A stretch of 64,000 bases of DNA from Nitzschia sp. DOCU1 (GCA_951394045.1 OX595997.1:1054001-1118000), one strand, 5' to 3'; counted from the first letter of the stretch, positions 20,712 to 33,100 are shown. The notes: generated by a model not told the origin, from the sequence alone. Translations and numbers: made by a program.

Positions 20712-22136
20712 TTACTGCGCCGTTTCGATAAACTGGCACAGGTTGGATTCCAAAACTCGTTCGCGGTAGGAGTCAATGGCATCGGCGTCAACTGTAGTAG
20801 TGCCATGGGGGTTGCCACATCGCTCTCGAATGGATTTAATGGACAAATAACCACCACCACTCTTGCTGTGGACATGAGAGTCATGCCAACAACTGCAAGC
20901 GTCAGCCTGGCAGTCAATGCCGTTGCGATGGCAAAAACAATCTTCGCTAGAACAGCAAGGTTCCTTCTCGATCGCGTCGTGAAGAATGCGCTCCAGCTCT
21001 TCTCGAGATGCCGACTCGTCGTATAGATTGCGTTTCTTGAGTTCGGAAGTGAGTTTGGCCGGCTTGAGACGGCGGTGCTGGGCCTTTTTGCCACCTCCGT
21101 CCTTCGGAGGAATATAAACCGTCAACTTGCGACAGTTGCAACCAGTAGCGCCAGATTTGGTTCGCTCGATGCGCAACTGCTCGAGTTCATTGCGGACGTG
21201 ATGAACGTAGACTTGGTTGTAAGTCTCGTTGAAATGTTCCGTGTGGCTGAATGAAGTGGAACGGCCACGACGATGCTTGGGATGATTCGAACTTCCTGTG
21301 TTGCTGCTGTCTGTGACGGAGTTGGATCGAGCTCGTCCCTTGGCAGGGAACTGGGACTCGGCATCATCGGACGACGACTCCAAAAAGATTGTTTGACGTT
21401 GTTCTTCGGACAATAGGCCAAAGAGAGGATTCTTCATCTTGTTAAGATAATCCCACTGCCGAGTTTCCAGAGCAAGCGGCTCGCCCGTATCAGGGCGTTT
21501 CGTCATCTGTTCGAGCATCTTAGCGTCCACATTCTTGCTCTGCAACAAAATTTCCCAGCGCTCCTTCAGTCGCTGCTGCTTTTCTGCTTCAAACTCTTCA
21601 AGGGAGACATCCGCAGGAGCTCCTTCATGCAACGGTTCCAGCGCCAGACCCAGTGGCCAGCCCCCATCAGCGGGCACGCTCACCTCGCTAAAGGCCCGCG
21701 GGTACGTCCGGAAGGATACTGTGGAGAAGGATATTCTACGGGTAGGGTCAGTCGTATTGCAGGCCTTGGACTTTTTCTTTTTCCGTCTGCGGGCACGCTT
21801 CTTCTTTTGATTCTTCGACAGCTTCTTTTGCGTAGAAACCGGAGAATCATCATCGTCATCCTTCCGAGACGACGATTCCTCGTCATCGTCGTCGTCGGCC
21901 TCTGTGCTAGTATTGACTAGCTCCTCATCGTCATAGTCGTCCTCGTCCGTAATTACGATAGGACGACGGCGGCTCCCAGGATCCGTGGTAACGGGTCGGG
22001 ATTCCAGGGCGGGATTAGTGTTTGAGAAAGGACTTTCTCGCCGGTGTATCCGGTAGTCTCGCTCGTCTTCATCTTCACTGCTGCTATCTTCGATCACCAA
22101 CAAATAGGACTTGCTGGGGGGGGGAGGGGGCGGCAT
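20712..22136 (-). CDS. CSRNP-like Cys/Ser-rich nuclear protein
   Basis: 474 aa from a clean ATG at 22136. The N-terminal 130 residues are very acidic and Ser-rich, followed by a basic cluster (KKKRARRRKKKKSK) that looks like a nuclear localisation signal. Then comes RISFSTVSFRTYPRAFSE...GGWPLGLALEP, close in pattern to the N-terminal domain of animal CSRNP/AXUD1 proteins (V-x-F-x-x-Y/F...GG-x-x-LG-x-A). The C-terminal half has GCNCRK and a Cys cluster (PCCSSEDCFCHRNGIDCQ, ACSCWHD) like the Cys-rich part of that family. CSRNP proteins are nuclear transcription regulators. I infer a nuclear, DNA- or chromatin-linked role. The 5' UTR frame upstream of the ATG is open for about 50 codons but lacks an ATG. 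Confidence 0.7.
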   Translation of the reverse strand: MPPPPPPSKSYLLVIEDSSSEDEDERDYRIHRRESPFSNTNPALESRPVTTDPGSRRRPIVITDEDDYDDEELVNTSTEADDDDDEESSSRKDDDDDSPVSTQKKLSKNQKKKRARRRKKKKSKACNTTDPTRRISFSTVSFRTYPRAFSEVSVPADGGWPLGLALEPLHEGAPADVSLEEFEAEKQQRLKERWEILLQSKNVDAKMLEQMTKRPDTGEPLALETRQWDYLNKMKNPLFGLLSEEQRQTIFLESSSDDAESQFPAKGRARSNSVTDSSNTGSSNHPKHRRGRSTSFSHTEHFNETYNQVYVHHVRNELEQLRIERTKSGATGCNCRKLTVYIPPKDGGGKKAQHRRLKPAKLTSELKKRNLYDESASREELERILHDAIEKEPCCSSEDCFCHRNGIDCQADACSCWHDSHVHSKSGGGYLSIKSIRERCGNPHGTTTVDADAIDSYRERVLESNLCQFIETAQ

Positions 22137-22784
22137 GTTCGAGTGGTAGGAAGATAATTAATTCGATAAAGTCTATTGCAACAAAGGAATTGTTCTGAAC
22201 CAGGTTGGGATCTTCATCGGGTTGTGGCTTTTTTCGGCCGGTTTCGATCGGCACGTAGCCAGCTGGTGGAATCAGTTGGAAGGACAAAAGAAATGCCTTT
22301 ATTTGTCAGATTCCATGTTTGCGTAGAAATGAACGATCAGATTATACTGCTCTGGGGATTTTCGATTCTAGGTGAGTGAGTTCGGCGAGAGAAAGAAGAA
22401 GCCTGAAAAGCGAAACCATCCGTGCGACTGACGTACCACGCTTGCTACGACTACTACGCAAACCATGATTGACTCGATTCATTTATTCCTCATTGTGCCT
22501 CGGGGATGCTATTGCTGAGTGAGTGATATGACTCTCATCGGCGTACGAGTAGTCAATACGAATATCGGCCCAACAATGCCCATGCTACAGTACACTGGAC
22601 CTACCGGAGTTGTAGAGGAGACGCAGTGTGTACCTAGAATAATACTGATGCCACCAGAAAATGAATAGAGAAAATCTACGAGCACAAAAAATCATTGCTT
22701 GAAACGCATAGTGTTATTCCCACTCCAGGTATTGTTCCCAGTCACGTCAAACGATTATGACCTTCAAACTGCTAGTACTAGTCG
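22137..22784. other. Intergenic between two minus-strand genes
   Basis: 648 bp with the CSRNP-like promoter/5' UTR and the 3' UTR of the CXXC gene. No coding signal seen. Confidence 0.4.
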
Positions 22785-25700
22785 TTACAACCAGTCTTGA
22801 TCAGCTTCGTCATACGTCATGAGAGCTCTTAGTGCTTTCCGGCTCTCAACGACAGACGCTACTGATCCATCCGTTGCCATGGGCAACTCCAAATCATGAA
22901 AGACGCTCTTGGTTTTCTTCCCCCTCTTCCGGGAGCCATCAGCGTGTCCATTCTTTGTAGGAGCAAGCCTCTCTTGACGTCCTGAGAGATTCCATTTGAT
23001 ATCCGATGACGTACTTGCGTTGCTAGACATCCTTTGCCTCTCCTTGGACCATCGACGGCTCCACATTCTTGCTGCTCGAGATCGTCGTTGCTTCGATGCA
23101 GTACTATAGACGGATCCGGGCTGGCTATAATGACTCATCGAGTCGTCATCCACTTCCCTCTCGCATGTGCCGGTGGGGGGATTCGGTCGGTCCTGACCAA
23201 CAGCCTCGTCTACGTTGGATTCACGCCCTAATGTATCCATGGATTTTTGGTGGATGGACATGACCTTACAAATCCGCCGAAGACACCCAGTTCTTTGTCC
23301 AATCCGGATCCCGCACTGGAGACTAGAGATGCACTTGGAGCAAGTCAGACAATCAAAAGCTTGCAGACAGCCAGAACATTTTCCACACTTGCCGGGAACC
23401 AGCAATTCCGGATGATGTTTGGACTCGTGTGATTTATCGGTCACCACCGTCTCTTCGTTACCCCCCACGTCGTCCGATCTATGATCTCCCGCTGAGCCTC
23501 TCCCTTGTTGTCGACGACAAGATTCCGCAATTCGGTCCATGTCAAGACCCCCCTCTTCCCCATTTCGTGCTTCCATGACATGCTTTGACTGAAATCCCTC
23601 TTGATGAAGCCCAACCGATACCTCTGTCGGCACAACTTGCGTGGTTGGTCGAACGGACGGAACAAAAACTCCAGAGTTACCCATAAGAGAATCCGTACTC
23701 GAAAGCCGACGGCGCTTGCGCCGCAATGCAGCAGTAGACTCTGCTCGGCTATCCATAGAAAACTTGGGGTCTTCCGCCGAAGACGAATCTTTCGAGTGTC
23801 GGACTTGCTTATCACGTCGCGACAGACTTGATTTGAAAGCAAATGATGTTCCCAACTCAGGTGCATCAGAGCTTATCCGGCGCCTTTTACAACCTCGTTC
23901 ATAGGGAGCTTCGTGCTGCCGCAAATCAACGTCTGGCACAGGGTTGGCGTTCTTATCATCATCATGCGAGAGTGTCAGCGCTTGCGGTTCATCGAACGAT
24001 TCATCATCTTGTAGGGGGAAAGAGGGACTTTCGTCAACCTCTTTGGTAGGGCCCACCCTCGCAGCATTTACTTCATATTCGCCGCGTAACAAATCTATGT
24101 CCATTGTGATTTCGCTCGCTACGGATCGGGCATCGTGATCTTGATCTTGGTCTATAAGTACTTCCCTTTGTTTCCTCGTCCCCATGTTGGTTGCTCCTTC
24201 TTGTCCCCGGAGAGGCTCAACCGACCTTGTTACTTGACGATGTTTCTTCCCTTGCTCGGCATCGTCTTCCGATTCATTCTCACTGCTGCTGGTGGTGCTA
24301 CTTTCCGAGTCCGAGATCTCTTCATCGTCGTCGTCGGTGCCATTGCCTTCACCCTCGTCGTTGAATTGCCCTGTACCAGTGATAGATCCCGGGTTTTGCG
24401 CCAAATAAGCTTGGGTGATCTGATTGGCAATGTTTTGCATCGCAGACTCACTCAAAGCGGGTGGTGCGACCCGACGTTTTCTACCCCTTTTAGAAGAACA
24501 CGCCGAGGTCTTCAACCGAATCTTGAGGGAGAATGTAGTCGTTGTTGGGGCAAAACGTACTTTGGAAGTCTTGCATTTCGAACTACTAGTTGGTTTGGCC
24601 GCAGTCTTTATCTTGACAATAGGTCGAATCGATCTTTCGTGAAACACTTGACCTCCCTTTTGTTCGTCGACCTCAGGCTTTGCACGACGCCGTGAGCTAG
24701 CCACTACATTTGATGTGCCGGTCTCGCCTTGCATGGTTTCACGATGACCAAGTCTGATGGCATCCGAATCGCGGGCGGGCGTTTCATCGATGCTCAGACC
24801 CGATTTCTTTTGTATGCGAGCACTCGCCTTCTGGCTTGCGTCTGGGCAGGGGTTGCGCAGAGTAGGTGCCGTTTCACGCGGCATTTCCACCAGGCGGGAG
24901 GGTTCTGCAAGTGATGGCAAGGCTTCTATCGTCGGTCTCGGAACTACTTTTCGAGGCCGACCGCGTCTCCTTTTCTGTTCCACGTTTCCATCCTTTTCCG
25001 CAATTCCCACATTGTCGACAGCCAGTGGCCATTCCGGTGCATCATCGGCTGGTCGTGCAGTAGATCTCGTAGGCCGGGTGGATCGTCTTGGCAAGCGAGA
25101 CCCATGTTGCTTGATAGCTTTGTTGTGATTCAATTTATCAACGCCGTAGGGAACAACCTCCTTCATCTGAACCGGCGGACCGACATCTGGTATGGAAGTT
25201 GTCAATGGAGATGCCGATGCGTCGTCCCTTGTCGTAACCTGTGCGGGCACAGTGACTTCGCTCGCAACCTTGCCCGACGACCGATCACCATACATGATAG
25301 CATCAAAAAAGAGATCGTCATCTGAATCTTCGTTGTAGCTCAAAGTACTGTGATTCGACTTGCAACGGCGCGGCAACGGCGTCCGCGGCGGAACGTGCTT
25401 CTTACGTTGCGCTTCCGCCTTCTTGAGAACTTCTTCGTGAGTCTGTGGAAGACGATTCACTGCTTTTAAGCCGATGGGGGCCAACACTGCCACCAAATCG
25501 AGAGGGATTATTTTCTTCCCGGAATTATCCTTCGGCGGTAGATTCGGCGGTTCCTCGGCATTGGACTTGGACAAAAGGTTGCTAGGCTGGGTTGCTCCAT
25601 CGGGTTTGGTCAGTAGTTTTTCCTCCGTGCTCCCACTTTTAGCGCCAAGTACCACAGAGGCCAGGGAATCCCACGACGACATCAATTGTAAGCGATGGTG

Positions 25701-26195
25701 TCGAACAACACCATGGAAACTTTGAGATTTGCTCTTGCGAGTGCTGGTCGTCCTCGTCGTTGCTTCCAAGGCCTCGCAAGGGATATTGCTACTGTCCTTG
25801 TCATTCGAGATGAGCACAACGTCACTTTTGAAAAGTCGTTTCCGGACTTTATGCGGAGTTTTTCTGCCGGAGCACGCCTTTGACAGTTTTGCAGAAGCCA
25901 TTGTCCCATGCTGCGATCGAAACAGTCGACGTTGATTGTTTGAAGAAAGCTGCTGACGCGACCCAATTGTTGTGTGTTCCCGTTGCGGGGATGGTGTGAC
26001 AGCTGGAATTGTTCTCGAGTCCCGTCCCCTTCCATGACAAGTTTGAAGACGGTCCGACTTGACGCAAGAACTGGTACAATCAACCCCCACAGAAGTCTGT
26101 ATGATCCCGGAAGCGACAAGTGGCGATTCATTGTACACCATGCGTCGCTGTCTACGATCCGACCCTGCTTGTGGCTTCCCAGAAGAAATCTGCAT
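22785..26195 (-). CDS. CXXC zinc-finger protein with AT-hook
   Basis: 1136 aa in one exon from the ATG at 26195. Mostly low-complexity charged sequence. Near residues 406-418 is an AT-hook (KRRRGRPRKVV), which binds the minor groove of AT-rich DNA. At about 934-978 (DNA about 23264-23396) lies a CXXC zinc finger: CGKCSGC, DCLTCSKC, then CGIRIGQRTGCLRRIC, with all eight expected Cys in the usual spacing. CXXC domains bind unmethylated CpG in MLL, CFP1, KDM2 and DNMT1. No methyltransferase, PHD or JmjC domain is visible, so this is a DNA-reading protein without an obvious enzyme. Acidic tracts (NDEGEGNGTDDDDEE) may recruit partners. The C-terminal helix RKALRALMTYDEADQDWL closes the protein. 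Confidence 0.8.
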   Translation of the reverse strand: MQISSGKPQAGSDRRQRRMVYNESPLVASGIIQTSVGVDCTSSCVKSDRLQTCHGRGRDSRTIPAVTPSPQREHTTIGSRQQLSSNNQRRLFRSQHGTMASAKLSKACSGRKTPHKVRKRLFKSDVVLISNDKDSSNIPCEALEATTRTTSTRKSKSQSFHGVVRHHRLQLMSSWDSLASVVLGAKSGSTEEKLLTKPDGATQPSNLLSKSNAEEPPNLPPKDNSGKKIIPLDLVAVLAPIGLKAVNRLPQTHEEVLKKAEAQRKKHVPPRTPLPRRCKSNHSTLSYNEDSDDDLFFDAIMYGDRSSGKVASEVTVPAQVTTRDDASASPLTTSIPDVGPPVQMKEVVPYGVDKLNHNKAIKQHGSRLPRRSTRPTRSTARPADDAPEWPLAVDNVGIAEKDGNVEQKRRRGRPRKVVPRPTIEALPSLAEPSRLVEMPRETAPTLRNPCPDASQKASARIQKKSGLSIDETPARDSDAIRLGHRETMQGETGTSNVVASSRRRAKPEVDEQKGGQVFHERSIRPIVKIKTAAKPTSSSKCKTSKVRFAPTTTTFSLKIRLKTSACSSKRGRKRRVAPPALSESAMQNIANQITQAYLAQNPGSITGTGQFNDEGEGNGTDDDDEEISDSESSTTSSSENESEDDAEQGKKHRQVTRSVEPLRGQEGATNMGTRKQREVLIDQDQDHDARSVASEITMDIDLLRGEYEVNAARVGPTKEVDESPSFPLQDDESFDEPQALTLSHDDDKNANPVPDVDLRQHEAPYERGCKRRRISSDAPELGTSFAFKSSLSRRDKQVRHSKDSSSAEDPKFSMDSRAESTAALRRKRRRLSSTDSLMGNSGVFVPSVRPTTQVVPTEVSVGLHQEGFQSKHVMEARNGEEGGLDMDRIAESCRRQQGRGSAGDHRSDDVGGNEETVVTDKSHESKHHPELLVPGKCGKCSGCLQAFDCLTCSKCISSLQCGIRIGQRTGCLRRICKVMSIHQKSMDTLGRESNVDEAVGQDRPNPPTGTCEREVDDDSMSHYSQPGSVYSTASKQRRSRAARMWSRRWSKERQRMSSNASTSSDIKWNLSGRQERLAPTKNGHADGSRKRGKKTKSVFHDLELPMATDGSVASVVESRKALRALMTYDEADQDWL

Positions 26196-27193
26196 TTCAG
26201 GCTGCCACGACTATCTCCTTTGAAGGCTATTGTTGACGAAGTGTGTGGACTCGAAGTGTTGCTGCAAATGGATCGCTCGCAAGTCTTCTGTTACACAATG
26301 AAAGCAAATCGGGATAGCAGCGGTATTACCTGGTATAGTAGATGGCTCGCCAAATTTGGGCGGAACTTCAAAACGCGCCGGCAGTTTCCTGCCTCCGAGC
26401 GCCGGCGCGGTTCTGATTATTTTTATGTATTCTACATACTACCAATGGTACGGCGAGTATTACAGTAACTGACAGCTGGGAACGGAAACCACCATTGGAT
26501 TTTTGAGAGCGAAGACGGGCTTTTCAACCAAACACGCAGAAGGATGCTCCGTGCTTCTTTTTGATGGAATACTATAATAAGCCCCGATCTTGTTTCTGCT
26601 CATAGTCATTGAGGGGCCCATAGGTACGAAGATTCGTCGAAATGTACGGTACCACCAACACCTCACCAGTCTTTCTTACGACGGGGCATTACAAAGGGCA
26701 ATTCAAACTTCGATCTTGCAACCAAGGGTCATAATGATGGTTCGGATCCTCTCTACTAGTTTGGTCGTGATAGTCTGAGTTCGCATAGACAAACCTTATA
26801 GGATTCGTCTGCCTGGCGTGGGAAAAATGAATATTGTTTTCAGAAAATCAGGCGTGGACTTTAAAATATTTTGCAAAAGAGGAGAGACGTACGGACATGG
26901 ACGACGCATTCTTTGTCGAAAAGGATTCCATTCTTGCCGTGCCTTGTGAACACCATCAATGACCGCCAGCGCAAGAGATCTTTCTTCACTCCATCTCGTG
27001 TCTGGCTTGGCAACAAGATCAGCAACGCTTACACTTTGGAATCAAACCAAGACGTAGTATCTTCTTTTCATCGCGACTAGGTTGTATTGAAAGGAAGAAG
27101 TTTGCTTTTAAAGTGCTTTAGAGAGCTTACGAAGAAGTTACAAGTTAACACCAACTGAATCAGTAACCAGGTGAAGAAGAAGTTGCTGACAAG
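26196..27193. other. Promoter region of CXXC gene and giant protein A
   Basis: 998 bp between divergent genes. No convincing coding frame. It contains the 5' UTR and promoter of giant protein A; its last 100 bp do not resemble the sequence upstream of giant protein B. Confidence 0.45.
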
Positions 27194-30100
27194 ATGAAGT
27201 TCCCATCGATTGTGGCGAGTTTGATTCTCGTCTCCTCGTTGTTGGGAGTTGCGGAGGCGGCTGACCCCGCTTGCTCGACCTACTCTGGCAACAACTGCCC
27301 GACGGAAAGGTGTTTCAAAAGTGGTAACAACTGCATCGCGCCCGCGGACTATCCTTGCTCCAGCCGCAATCAAAACGAATGCGAGTTTGGTGACGGTAGA
27401 TGCATGCAGGTCCGAAACAAGTGTGAAGAAGTGAATGGAAGTGGTGCCTTGAACGCCACCTGCTTGGCTTCGCTTACCACCAGTAGCCAGGGGGACTTGA
27501 TCTACGCTGAAATCGCCGGAAGTGGATGCGGCGCTGGCCTTGTCTGTTACGTTGCTGATGCGGACAATGCCAATCAGACAGATGTTCCCATTAGTGGTAC
27601 CTGCCAATCTGAAAAGTGCCTTGGCAAGAAGGTTCCAGGTAACTGCAATGGAAACAACCCGAGGGATCCCGACTGTGTTTCGGTGACGGAACGTGTTACG
27701 ATCTGTCACCGAACTTGCTCTGCCAAGAACCCTTGGGTCCGTATCACCATTGATGAGGACGCCTGGGATGGCGAGGGCTGTGGCCACAAGCTCCAACACG
27801 ATATTCGTGATGAATGCAAGAACAAGGCGCCCTGGACTGAATGGGGAGTGAATCGCAGGGACTACTTGATCAAGAGGCATGGAACTCGTGAACAGGTCGC
27901 CGCGAACCTTTCCACTGCTGAAGTCAAGGCATACTGGAGGAAGTGGGAGCCCGCTTGTCCCTACGTTCGCAATGGCAAGTGCTGCAGCTGGTTCGACCCC
28001 ACGAATCCTTGCTGCGGTGAACAGAATCCTTCCCCAATCTACCCTGCGATCGATATTGTCAAGTATGCAGGCCCTCCAGGAAAATGCAGTGACGAGGGCA
28101 TTGGATACATGCAGGATGTCGCATACACAGTGCCCATGTCGGAGGACTGGGCATACTGCTACAAGATCAGCATCCCCCTAACAAGCGGCGAGTGCCTCTT
28201 CAACTTGACGATGAAAGATCCTGCGTCGGCTGGGGGCACCCCAAGCGGTGGTTTCATCTCTGTGTCCAACTCCACTGGAGGCAATCTGTTCTGCCCCGGA
28301 AGCAAGGTCTACGTTTCAGGCTCGACCCAGCCTTTCTCCACGGCCCCGAATGGTCCAAACGATGCTACTGTTGTTGGTATCGGTGACCTATCTCGCCTTC
28401 AAGTCAGCGACTCGGATGCTGCTCGAGTCGTTGCTGCCACGCCTGCTCCTGTTACTCCGGCTCCTGTTCCTCCTACCCCTGCCCCTTTGAAACCTACCCC
28501 TGCCCCGGTTACTCCGGCTCCTGTTACTCCAGCACCCGTTATTCCAACCACGGCCGCATGCTCGGCCTACACTGGCAACACCTGTCCGACGACCAAGTGC
28601 TTCAAGAGTGGTAACGACTGCATTGCACCGGAGGATTTTCCTTGCGCCAGCCGCAGTACAACCGAATGCGAGATTCTTCTTGATGGTCGCTGCCTGCAGG
28701 TCCGAAACAAGTGCGAAGAAGTGAACGGAAGTGGTGGCTTGAGCGCCACCTGCATGGCTTCGCTTACCAATAGTAGCCAGGGCATGATCTACGCTGAAAT
28801 CGCCGGAAGTGGATGTGGTCCTGGCCTTGTCTGTGACGTTGCCGGTGCGGACAATGCCAATCAGACAGATGTTCCCATTAGTGGTACCTGCCAAACTGAA
28901 AAGTGCCTTGGCAAGAAGGTTCCAGGTAACTGCAACGGAAACAACCCGAGGGATCCCGACTGTGTTTCGAAGACGGAACGTGTTACGATCTGTCACCGAA
29001 CTTGCTCTGCCACGAACCCTTGGGTCCGTATCACCATCGATGAGGATGCCTGGGATGGCGAGGGCTGTGGCCACAAGCTCCAACACGATATTCGTGAGGA
29101 GTGCAAGAACAAGGCCCCCTGGACTGAGTGGGGAGTGAATCGCAGGGACTACTTGATCAAGAGGCATGGAACTCGCGATCAAGTCGCCGCGAACCTGTCG
29201 AGCACAGCCGAAGTCAAGGCATATTGGAGGAAGTGGGAGCCCGCTTGTCCTTACGTTCGCAATGGCAAGTGCTGCAGCTGGTCCGACCCCTCGAATCCTT
29301 GCTGCGGTGAACAGAATCCTTCCCCAATCTACCCTGAGATCGATATTGTTAAGTATGCAGGTCCTCCAGGAAAATGCAACGAAGCGGACATTGGAGACAT
29401 GCAGGATGACCTCTACACAGTCCCCGTGTCGGCGGACTGGACATACTGCTACAAGATCAGCATCCCCCTAACAAGCGGCGAATGCCTCTTCAACTTGACG
29501 ATGAAAGATCCTGCGTCGGCTGGGGGCACCCCGAGCGGTGGTTTCATCCCTGTGTACAACTCCACTGGAGGTAATCTGTTCTGCCCGGGAGACAAGGTCT
29601 ACGTTTCAGGTGAGACCCAGACTTTCTCCACGGCCCCGAATGGTCCAAACGATGCTACTGTTGTTGGTATCGGTGAGCTATCTTACCGTCAAGTCAGCGA
29701 CTCGGATGCTGCTCGAGTCGTCAAGGCAACCCCGTCCCCCACCGCTGGACCAACTGCCGGTCCTACTGCTGGACCCACTGCCGGGCCCACAGTTCTTCCT
29801 GTGATCCTTCACAAGAAACTTGTCGGGCCTCCTGGGGCATGTAATTTTAACACAACGATGTATGGTCCTCTCAACGACGACGTTTACACCACCGGACCAG
29901 GTGACGATTACTTCTACTGTTACGTGACGAGCTTGCCTGATGATGCTGAGGAGTGTTTGGTGGGCGTGATGATTACCGATCCAGCCCCTGTAGGCGGTAC
30001 TGGTGGAGTTTCGATCACGGTGGGCAATGGCACGATCTGCCCTGGAGAAGTGAAGTACACTCCTGGTAAGGAGAGCAAAGCCCCCGTTGGCGGAGAGGAT

Positions 30101-33100
30101 GATTTCGAGTCTACCGCATCAGGAACCGGAGCGAAGACGGGTCTGACCGTGGAAGCCAGTGATAAGGCCAAGGTCGTGGTCGTTTCTCCGGCTCCTACCG
30201 CTGGGCCTACCGCTGGTCCCACTGCCGGACCTACAGCTGTCCCTGTGATCATCCACAAGAAGTTTGTCGGGCCTCTTGGTGAATGCTCTAAAGCCTCCAC
30301 GATGGAAGGTACGGGTGCTCTCAAAGACGACACGTACACCACCGGCCCAGGTGACGATTACTTCTACTGTTACAAGACGAGCTTGCCGGATGATGCTGAG
30401 GAGTGTTTGGTTGGCGTGATGATTAGCGATGAAGCCCCCGTAGGCGGTACTGGTGGAGTTTCGATCACGGTGGGCAATGGCACGATCTGCCCTGGAGAAG
30501 TGAAGTACACTCCTGGTAAGGAGAGCAAAGCCCCCGTTGGCGGTGAAGATGATTACGAGTCTACTGCGTCAGGAACCGGAGCGAAGACGGGTCTGACCGT
30601 GGAAGCCAGTGACACGGCCAAGGTCATCGTCGTTTCTCCGGCTCCTACCGCTGGGCCTACCGCCGGTCCCACTGCCGGACCTACAGCTGTCCCTGTGATC
30701 ATCCACAAGAAGTTTGTCGGGCCTCTTGGTGAATGCTCTAAAGCCTCCACGATGGAAGGTACTGGTGCTCTCAAAGACGACTCGTACACCACCGGCCCAG
30801 GTGACGATTACTTCTACTGTTACAAGACGAGCTTGCCGGATGATGCTGAGGAGTGTTTGGTTGGCGTGATGATTAGCGATGAAGCCCCCGTAGGCGGTAC
30901 TGGTGGAGTTTCGATCACGGTGGGCAATGGCACGATCTGCCCTGGAGAAGTGAAGTACACTCCTGGTAAGGAGAGCAAAGCCCCCGTTGGCGGTGAAGAT
31001 GATTACGAGTCTACTGCGTCAGGAACCGGAGCGAAGACGGGTCTGACCGTGGAAGCCAGTGACACGGCCAAGGTCATCGTCGTTTCTCCGGCTCCTACCG
31101 CTGGGCCTACCGCCGGTCCCACTGCCGGACCTACAGCTGTCCCTGTGATCATCCACAAGAAGTTTGTCGGGCCTCTTGGTGAATGCTCTAAAGCCTCCAC
31201 GATGGAAGGTACTGGTGCTCTCAAAGACGACTCGTACACCACCGGCCCAGGTGACGATTACTTTTACTGTTACAAGACGAGCTTGCCGGATGATGCTGAG
31301 GAGTGTTTGGTTGGCGTGATGATTAGCGATGAAGCCCCCGTAGGCGGTACTGGTGGAGTTTCGATCACGGTGGGCAATGGCACGATCTGCCCTGGAGAAG
31401 TGAAGTACACTCCTGGTAAGGAGAGCAAAGCCCCCGTTGGCGGAGAGGATGATTTCGAGTCTACCGCATCAGGAACCGGAGAGAAGACGGGTCTGACCGT
31501 GGAAGCCAGTGATAAGGCCAAGGTCGTGGTCGTTTCTCCGGCTCCTACCTCTGGCCCAACTGCCGGTCCCACTGCTGGACCCACGCCGGAACCAACAACG
31601 CCCGCCCCAGTGACCCCCCCAACTGAAGGAGATCTCTGTGCCGGTGATGTGGAGTTGATTCGTAATGATACCCACGTTCCTGCTTGCGCCGGCTTTATCA
31701 CGTATGCCAACGGCGACGGCTCCACGGTGGATGTGATGATTGAGCAATGTTTCAAGCCTGGTGAGAATATCAGCTGGATCCGACCTATCTACAAGGACAA
31801 CCCCGGGGATGAAACTTTGACTTGTAAAAAGACAGACAAGGTTGATGAGGTGCCGTACGGAGTAACCAACAGCTATACCTTGACCTGCGAGCCTAACGGA
31901 GAATACGCCGTGCTGATCGTACTCGTTCACGATGGAAGTTTCCATGACAACGACGATTACACGCACTTGGGGGCTTACGGATGCGATGGCTTGGTTAACA
32001 ATTTCAATGGCATCGCTGAATACGAGTTCAAGATCCCGTGCAAGCTCTGCACCCCTGGCCCTACGGCTGGCCCGACCGCTGGCCCCACTGCAGGCCCCAC
32101 TGCAGCTACGCCATCACCGACCGCTGGGCCTACTGCTGGACCGACGGCTGCCACGCCGTCTCCTACCGCTGGGCCCACTGCTGGACCAACCGCTGGGCCC
32201 ACGGCCGCCACCCCGTCTCCAACTGCAGGGCCCACTGCTGGCCCAACCGCTGGGCCGACAGCTGCCACACCGTCTCCTACTGCAGGGCCGACCGCCGGTC
32301 CCACGGCTGGGCCCACTGCCGCCACACCATCTCCTACCGCTGGGCCCACTGCTGGGCCAACCGCTGGACCGACAGCTGCCACACCTTCGCCAACTGCCGG
32401 ACCCACAGCTGGCCCCACTGCCGGCCCAACTGCTGCCACACCTTCGCCAACTGCCGGACCGACCGCTGGCCCTACTGCTGGCCCGACAGCTGCCACGCCT
32501 TCGCCAACTGCCGGACCGACCGCTGGCCCTACTGCTGGCCCGACAGCTGCCACGCCTTCGCCAACTGCAGGACCCACTGCCGGTCCTACTGCGGGACCCA
32601 CGGCTGCTACCCTTTCACCTACCGCGGGACCCACTGCTGGCCCTACTGCTGGACCAACAGCTGCCACGCCTTCTCCCACTGCCGGACCCACTGCCGGTCC
32701 GACTGCGGAACTCACCGCGGCCACACCTTCCCCTACCTCTGGCCCAACTGCCGGTCCCACTGCCGGACCCACGCCGGAACCAACAACGCCCGCCCCAGTG
32801 ACCCCCCCAACTGAAGGAGATCTCTGTGCCGGTGATGTGGAGTTGATTCGTAATGATACCCATGTTCCTGCTTGCGCCGGCTTCATCACGTATGCCAACG
32901 GCGACGGCTCCACGGTTGATGTGATGATTGAGCAATGTTTCAAGCCTGGTGAGAATATCAGCTGGATCCGACCTATTTACAAGGACAACCCCGGGGATGA
33001 AACTTTGACTTGTAAAAAGACAGACAAGGTTGATGAGGTGCCGTACGGAGTAACCAACAGCTATACCTTGACCTGCGAGCCTAACGGAGAATACGCCATG

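Noticed and set aside
27077..27880. 267-codon minus-strand frame, with a near-copy at 36285-37025
   Set aside because: Both overlap the conserved N-terminal part of the giant proteins; the similarity between the two just reflects the paralogy of the plus strand.
31975..32943. Minus-strand frame of GPAVGPAVG repeats
   Set aside because: Reverse complement of the GPTAGPT array; it has no start context or signal peptide.
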